Source: JBLHLB01 sp047618505
GTDB taxonomy: Bacteria; Planctomycetota; UBA1135; GCA-002686595
DNA: 8,373 bases
Assembly (NCBI GenBank): GCA_047618505.1
Contig: JBLHLB010000174.1
Coordinates: 1-8,373, forward strand
Direction: 5' to 3'
Shown: one piece after another, positions 6,404 to 8,373 of the stretch
How the letters are laid out: every line of letters starts with the position of its first letter
Numbering within the stretch: position 1 is the stretch's first letter
Notes under the pieces: generated by a model
Told to the model about the DNA's origin: nothing
The model's database searches: none
The model's input: the letters and a program-made list of their open reading frames with translations, nothing else
Program-made: the position numbers and the translations under genes

Positions 6404-7375
6404 GTGACCGAGGTAAAAGAACAGCAGCATGAGGCCCTCTGGGTTCTCACGGGTGCCACGGCGGTCGGAAAAACGGCCCTGGCCCTGGCCCTGGCGGAGC
6501 ATGGGGACCTTGAGATCGTCTCCATGGACTCCATGCTGGTCTACCGTGGCATGGACGTGGGAACGGCCAAGCCGACCTTGGAGGAGCGCCGCGGGGTCGC
6601 ACACCACGGCATGGACCTGGTTGATCCGGCCGAGGGTTACGACGTGACGCGCTGGCTCAGGGACGCTGAGGTCGCACTGGATGACATCCGCTCCCGCGGC
6701 AAGCAGGCGCTATTTGTAGGGGGAACCGGGTTCTACCTGCAGGCCCTCGTGCGCGGAATTTTTGACGGCCCACCGACCGACCCCGTGATTCGCGCAGCCC
6801 TTGAGGAGCGTGCAGGCCTGGAGGGCTCCGACGCCCTGCACCGGGAGCTGCTCCAGTTGGACCCGCCTTCGGGGGGGCGCATCCACCCCAACGACAGGAA
6901 GCGCGTTGTGCGCGCCCTGGAGGTCCTCCAGGGCACGGGCAAGCCGCTATCGAGTTGGCAGGCAGAATGGGGCTGGCACGGGCACACGCGGCCGGAGAGG
7001 CCGCACCGTGTCCTTGGGTTGGCGCTTCCCAGTCCGAGCCTTGACCTACGCATCCGCCAACGCACGACGCAAATGCTGGACGGCGGTTGGCCGGAGGAGG
7101 TCACAGCCATTCTTGCTGACGGAGGCTTCGGTCCCAGCTCGATCCAAGCCTTGGGCTACCGCGAGATCATTCATCTCGTCCAGGGTCGCGCTAATCGGCC
7201 GGATACGGAGGCTCACATCGCCTTGCGCACGCGCCAGTTCGCCCGCAAACAACGTACCTGGTTCAAGCGCTTTCCCAGCACGCTCTGGCTGGAGCCTGAG
7301 CTCGATGGGGAAACGTGCTCACCGACAAAGAAAAACCTCGCAGAGCGCGCACTTGCGCACTTCTACGAGGCTTGA
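6404..7375 (+). CDS. miaA: tRNA dimethylallyltransferase
   Basis: MiaA transfers a dimethylallyl group to N6 of adenosine 37 in tRNAs that read codons starting with U. The 323-residue length is typical (E. coli 316). Motifs in order: P-loop GATAVGKT (17-24; the usual Pro is Ala18), SMDSMLVYRGMDVGTAKP (40-57, with the catalytic-site Asp42 and Ser43), GGTGFY (106-111), HPNDRKRVVRALEV (161-174), the LGYREI block and RTRQFARKQRTWFKRF (275-290). The start is a GTG without a clear Shine-Dalgarno; no in-frame ATG lies nearby, and the distance from start to P-loop is normal. A GCCCTG repeat sits just after the P-loop. miaA often adjoins mutL; here the antisense secreted-protein gene lies between them. 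It converges on the lipoprotein gene. Confidence 0.96.
   Translation: MTEVKEQQHEALWVLTGATAVGKTALALALAEHGDLEIVSMDSMLVYRGMDVGTAKPTLEERRGVAHHGMDLVDPAEGYDVTRWLRDAEVALDDIRSRGKQALFVGGTGFYLQALVRGIFDGPPTDPVIRAALEERAGLEGSDALHRELLQLDPPSGGRIHPNDRKRVVRALEVLQGTGKPLSSWQAEWGWHGHTRPERPHRVLGLALPSPSLDLRIRQRTTQMLDGGWPEEVTAILADGGFGPSSIQALGYREIIHLVQGRANRPDTEAHIALRTRQFARKQRTWFKRFPSTLWLEPELDGETCSPTKKNLAERALAHFYEA
6476..6493 (+). repeat. In-frame hexanucleotide repeat (GCCCTG)x3 in miaA
   Basis: Three perfect tandem copies of GCCCTG encode Ala-Leu-Ala-Leu-Ala-Leu (residues 25-30) directly after the P-loop K23-T24. Gain or loss of a unit by slippage would keep the frame but shift the helix that follows the nucleotide-binding loop. 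Confidence 0.9.
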
Positions 7376-7399
7376 GAATTCAGCACCTGGGAGGATCAG

Positions 7400-7441
7400 C
7401 GCCGGTTACTACCGACCGCTATCAGGTCACTATCACCGGCG
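7400..7441. terminator. Weak nested inverted repeat between convergent miaA and lipoprotein genes
   Basis: CGCCGGT (7400-7406) pairs perfectly with ACCGGCG (7435-7441); inside the 28-base loop GACC (7414-7417) can pair with GGTC (7425-7428). The element lies in the 74-base gap between two convergent stop codons, the place for a bidirectional terminator. There is no U-tract on either side and the outer loop is large, so a role as an intrinsic terminator is uncertain. Confidence 0.3.
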
Positions 7442-7449
7442 AACTCGAA

Positions 7450-7995
7450 TCAGCGAGTGCGGACCTTGAAGTCGTCCGGCTTCGTCGGCTCCGCGAGTGT
7501 GCGGTGGAAACTACCGCTGAAGGTGTTGCCCACGCCCTCTTGAAATTCATCCCATCCGCCTTCTTCGAAGGTGCCGATCAGCGAACCGATCGGGAGGGGG
7601 ATGAAAGCACCGGACAGGGCCGCAAGAGCGGTTCCCGTGATGAGGCTCTCAAGGTGGAAATAGCCTACGGGATCCGGAAGGATCGAGTGCACATCCCGGG
7701 GGGCTACGACGCTGGGGTCCGCAGCCTGGAAGGGATTGTGGGGATTGGAGTTCAGGAAGTGGCGACGCAGGGTCAGGTTTATGTCGCGCTTTTCCTGCCA
7801 CTGGTGCTCGCGATAAGAGCTCGAAGAGTCCTCGCGATATCCGAGGAAGTTGTAGGCCGCCCGTGGGGAGGCAGACGTAGCGTTCCAGTGATTGTGCGCC
7901 TGGCCCGGCGCGGACTGGCACCCTGTGCCGACCAAGGCCGTCAGGGAAACACCGAGAAAGAGAGCTGCGAGGCGCGTGGGGGACATCATCCGCAT
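7450..7995 (-). CDS. Unrecognised small probable lipoprotein
   Basis: I do not recognise this 181-residue protein. It begins with a basic-plus-hydrophobic signal sequence ending in LVGTGC with Cys26, which resembles a lipobox (Gly at -1, Thr at -2, though Gly rather than Leu at -3); the next residues are Gln-Ser, so outer-membrane lipidation is plausible. The ATGs at 7995, 7989 and 7986 are all possible starts and none has a clear ribosome site. After the signal comes a polar, aromatic-rich segment with NFLGYRE and a Ser run, then a small hydrophobic Gly/Ala/Leu/Ile segment (about 118-141, with a GSLIG), and an acidic/aromatic end. The long frame on the opposite strand lacks any such organisation. 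It converges on miaA and diverges from hisS. Confidence 0.68.
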   Translation of the reverse strand: MRMMSPTRLAALFLGVSLTALVGTGCQSAPGQAHNHWNATSASPRAAYNFLGYREDSSSSYREHQWQEKRDINLTLRRHFLNSNPHNPFQAADPSVVAPRDVHSILPDPVGYFHLESLITGTALAALSGAFIPLPIGSLIGTFEEGGWDEFQEGVGNTFSGSFHRTLAEPTKPDDFKVRTR

Positions 7996-8002
7996 GGCAG
8001 AG

Positions 8003-8020
8003 GCCGGAGAAAGCCGGAGA
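8003..8020. repeat. Direct repeat GCCGGAGA x2 in the lipoprotein leader
   Basis: GCCGGAGA occurs at 8003-8010 and 8013-8020, ten bases apart. In the minus-strand transcript this gives a pyrimidine-rich leader (TCTCCGGC twice) just before the lipoprotein start, where a purine-rich ribosome site would be expected. Confidence 0.55.
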
Positions 8021-8060
8021 GAAGAGGGTTGCCAGTGAGCCCTTAGGGAACACCGGTGGA

Positions 8061-8090
8061 TTGACGCGAGAGTCTAGGAACGGGTAGGAA
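8061..8090 (+). promoter_or_regulatory. Possible hisS promoter
   Basis: TTGACG (8061-8066) is one base from the -35 consensus. At 18 bases spacing the -10 position reads TAGGAA (8085-8090), a poor match (TA and one A shared). If used, transcription would begin near 8097 and leave a leader of about 190 bases containing the main hairpins. Confidence 0.25.
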
Positions 8091-8124
8091 GGGGGTCAAC
8101 GACGGGAAGCGACCCTGTCGGTAG

Positions 8125-8166
8125 CCCATGGAGGTTCGTCCGGGAACGACCCGGACTTTCCATGGG
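8125..8166 (+). promoter_or_regulatory. Compound hairpin in the hisS leader
   Basis: CCCATGGA (8125-8132) pairs with TCCATGGG (8159-8166), and inside it GTCCGGG (8138-8144) pairs with CCCGGAC (8150-8156) around the five-base loop AACGA. The two perfect stems (8 and 7 base pairs) are separated by an internal loop of five and two bases. It may act as RNA structure in the leader or, less likely, as a palindromic protein-binding site. Confidence 0.6.
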
Positions 8167-8173
8167 GCCAGCG

Positions 8174-8203
8174 GGCTGTTTCGGGGGTCCCCCGGAGCCT
8201 TTT
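8174..8203 (+). terminator. Terminator-like hairpin upstream of hisS
   Basis: GGCT (8174-8177) pairs with AGCC (8196-8199) and TCGGGG (8181-8186) with CCCCGG (8190-8195, one U-G pair) around the loop GTC, leaving a three-base bulge. TTTT follows at 8200-8203. It lies 86 bases before the hisS start, with no + strand gene upstream to terminate, so it would act on the hisS leader itself as an attenuator. The U-tract is short. Confidence 0.4.
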
Positions 8204-8206
8204 GGC

Positions 8207-8228
8207 GCCTAAGTAGGCCTTAAGTGGG
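8207..8228 (+). repeat. Imperfect direct repeat in the hisS leader
   Basis: GCCTAAGTAGG (8207-8217) is followed at once by the similar GCCTTAAGTGGG (8217-8228), sharing the last G of the first copy. The role is unknown; it lies between the terminator-like hairpin and the ribosome site. Confidence 0.4.
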
Positions 8229-8277
8229 TCGCATCTAGGGGCCCAGGGTCCCAGGCTACGTCGGAACGAGAACCAAT

Positions 8278-8282
8278 AGGAG
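8278..8282 (+). promoter_or_regulatory. Ribosome binding site of hisS
   Basis: AGGAG ends seven bases before the GTG at 8290 and decides that start; no ATG in frame lies nearby. Confidence 0.75.
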
Positions 8283-8289
8283 CCAAGGC

Positions 8290-8373
8290 GTGTCGAATTC
8301 AAAATCTAAAGAGCGAAAGGTCTATCGAGCCCCCCGGGGGGTCCGGGATGTCCTTCCGGAGGAAGTTCCGCTC
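8290..8373 (+). CDS. hisS: Histidyl-tRNA synthetase, N-terminal fragment (continues beyond window)
   Basis: Only 28 codons are present. After a short Lys/Ser-rich start the residues APRGVRDVLPEE (14-25) match the conserved N-terminal signature of histidyl-tRNA synthetase (aPrGtrDilPeE), which precedes motif 1 of this class II enzyme that charges tRNA-His. The start is a GTG with AGGAG seven bases upstream. The paralogous HisZ, the regulatory subunit of ATP phosphoribosyltransferase, has a similar N terminus (PxGxxDxLPxE) and cannot be excluded from this fragment. The frame contains the palindrome C6G6 at 8330-8341. The gene diverges from the lipoprotein gene and has a long structured leader. 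Confidence 0.7.
   Translation, partial: MSNSKSKERKVYRAPRGVRDVLPEEVPL

Larger units (their letters stand above)
7996..8289. promoter_or_regulatory. Divergent spacer and structured hisS leader
   Basis: The largest non-coding stretch in the window separates the lipoprotein gene from hisS. On the + strand it carries a possible promoter (8061-8090), a small GGGTC/GACCC stem (8093-8097 with 8111-8115), a strong compound hairpin (8125-8166), a terminator-like hairpin with four U (8174-8203), an imperfect direct repeat (8207-8228) and the hisS ribosome site. A short frame at 8128-8223 has one His codon and no ribosome site, so it does not look like a His leader peptide. I see no T-box consensus or tRNA gene. 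Confidence 0.45.

Noticed and set aside
7315..8046. A 243-codon + strand open frame running from the end of miaA across the lipoprotein gene
   Set aside because: It overlaps the miaA 3' end in another frame and is antisense to a frame with signal peptide and lipobox; no motif or ribosome site supports it.
8128..8223. A 31-codon frame in the hisS leader as a possible His attenuator peptide
   Set aside because: It has only one His codon, no ribosome binding site, and is rich in Arg and Gly; it overlaps the hairpins by chance.
8041..8289. T-box riboswitch before hisS
   Set aside because: I found no sequence like the conserved T-box (GGTGGNACCGCG type), so the leader is described only as structured.

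Overview
The window is gene-dense, high-GC bacterial DNA made mostly of housekeeping genes. All rRNA-independent clues (Shine-Dalgarno (SD)-type ribosome sites, overlapping stop/start codons, exported proteins with signal peptides) point to a Gram-negative-type bacterium. The UbiA enzyme resembles the MqnP branch linked to futalosine-type menaquinone synthesis, and MutL carries an intact endonuclease site, which fits a lineage without MutH. Planctomycetota or another deep high-GC phylum would fit, but the assignment is an inference with low confidence.

Layout, left to right. Bases 1-276 hold the C-terminal part of a CPBP-family intramembrane protease whose start is outside the window. A candidate extended -10 promoter at 296-304 leads into a tightly overlapped + strand operon: ubiX (338-1093), ubiA/mqnP-like (1090-2037) and holA (2037-3215), joined by an ATGA overlap and a TAATG overlap. 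After 82 bases comes mutL (3298-5160). It is met tail-to-tail, with one base between the stop codons, by a minus-strand gene for an unrecognised secreted protein (6259-5162). Divergent from that gene is miaA (6404-7375). A second minus-strand gene, encoding a small probable lipoprotein (7995-7450), converges on miaA. A 294-base divergent spacer (7996-8289) with strong hairpins precedes the first 28 codons of hisS, which runs off the right edge.

How the genes relate. UbiX makes prenylated FMN for UbiD-type decarboxylases and UbiA attaches the polyprenyl tail to the aromatic ring, so the first two operon genes serve quinone synthesis. HolA loads the sliding clamp, and MutL is a clamp-dependent mismatch-repair nuclease with a recognisable clamp-binding motif, so holA-mutL is a replication/repair pair. 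MiaA and HisS act on tRNA. mutL and miaA are neighbours in many bacteria; here they are separated by the antisense secreted-protein gene.

I see no mobile element, CRISPR array, toxin-antitoxin pair or tRNA gene, and no convincing new multigene system. The points most worth a second look are the structured hisS leader, the two unrecognised exported proteins, the in-frame hexanucleotide repeat next to the MiaA P-loop, and the disordered tail of UbiX.
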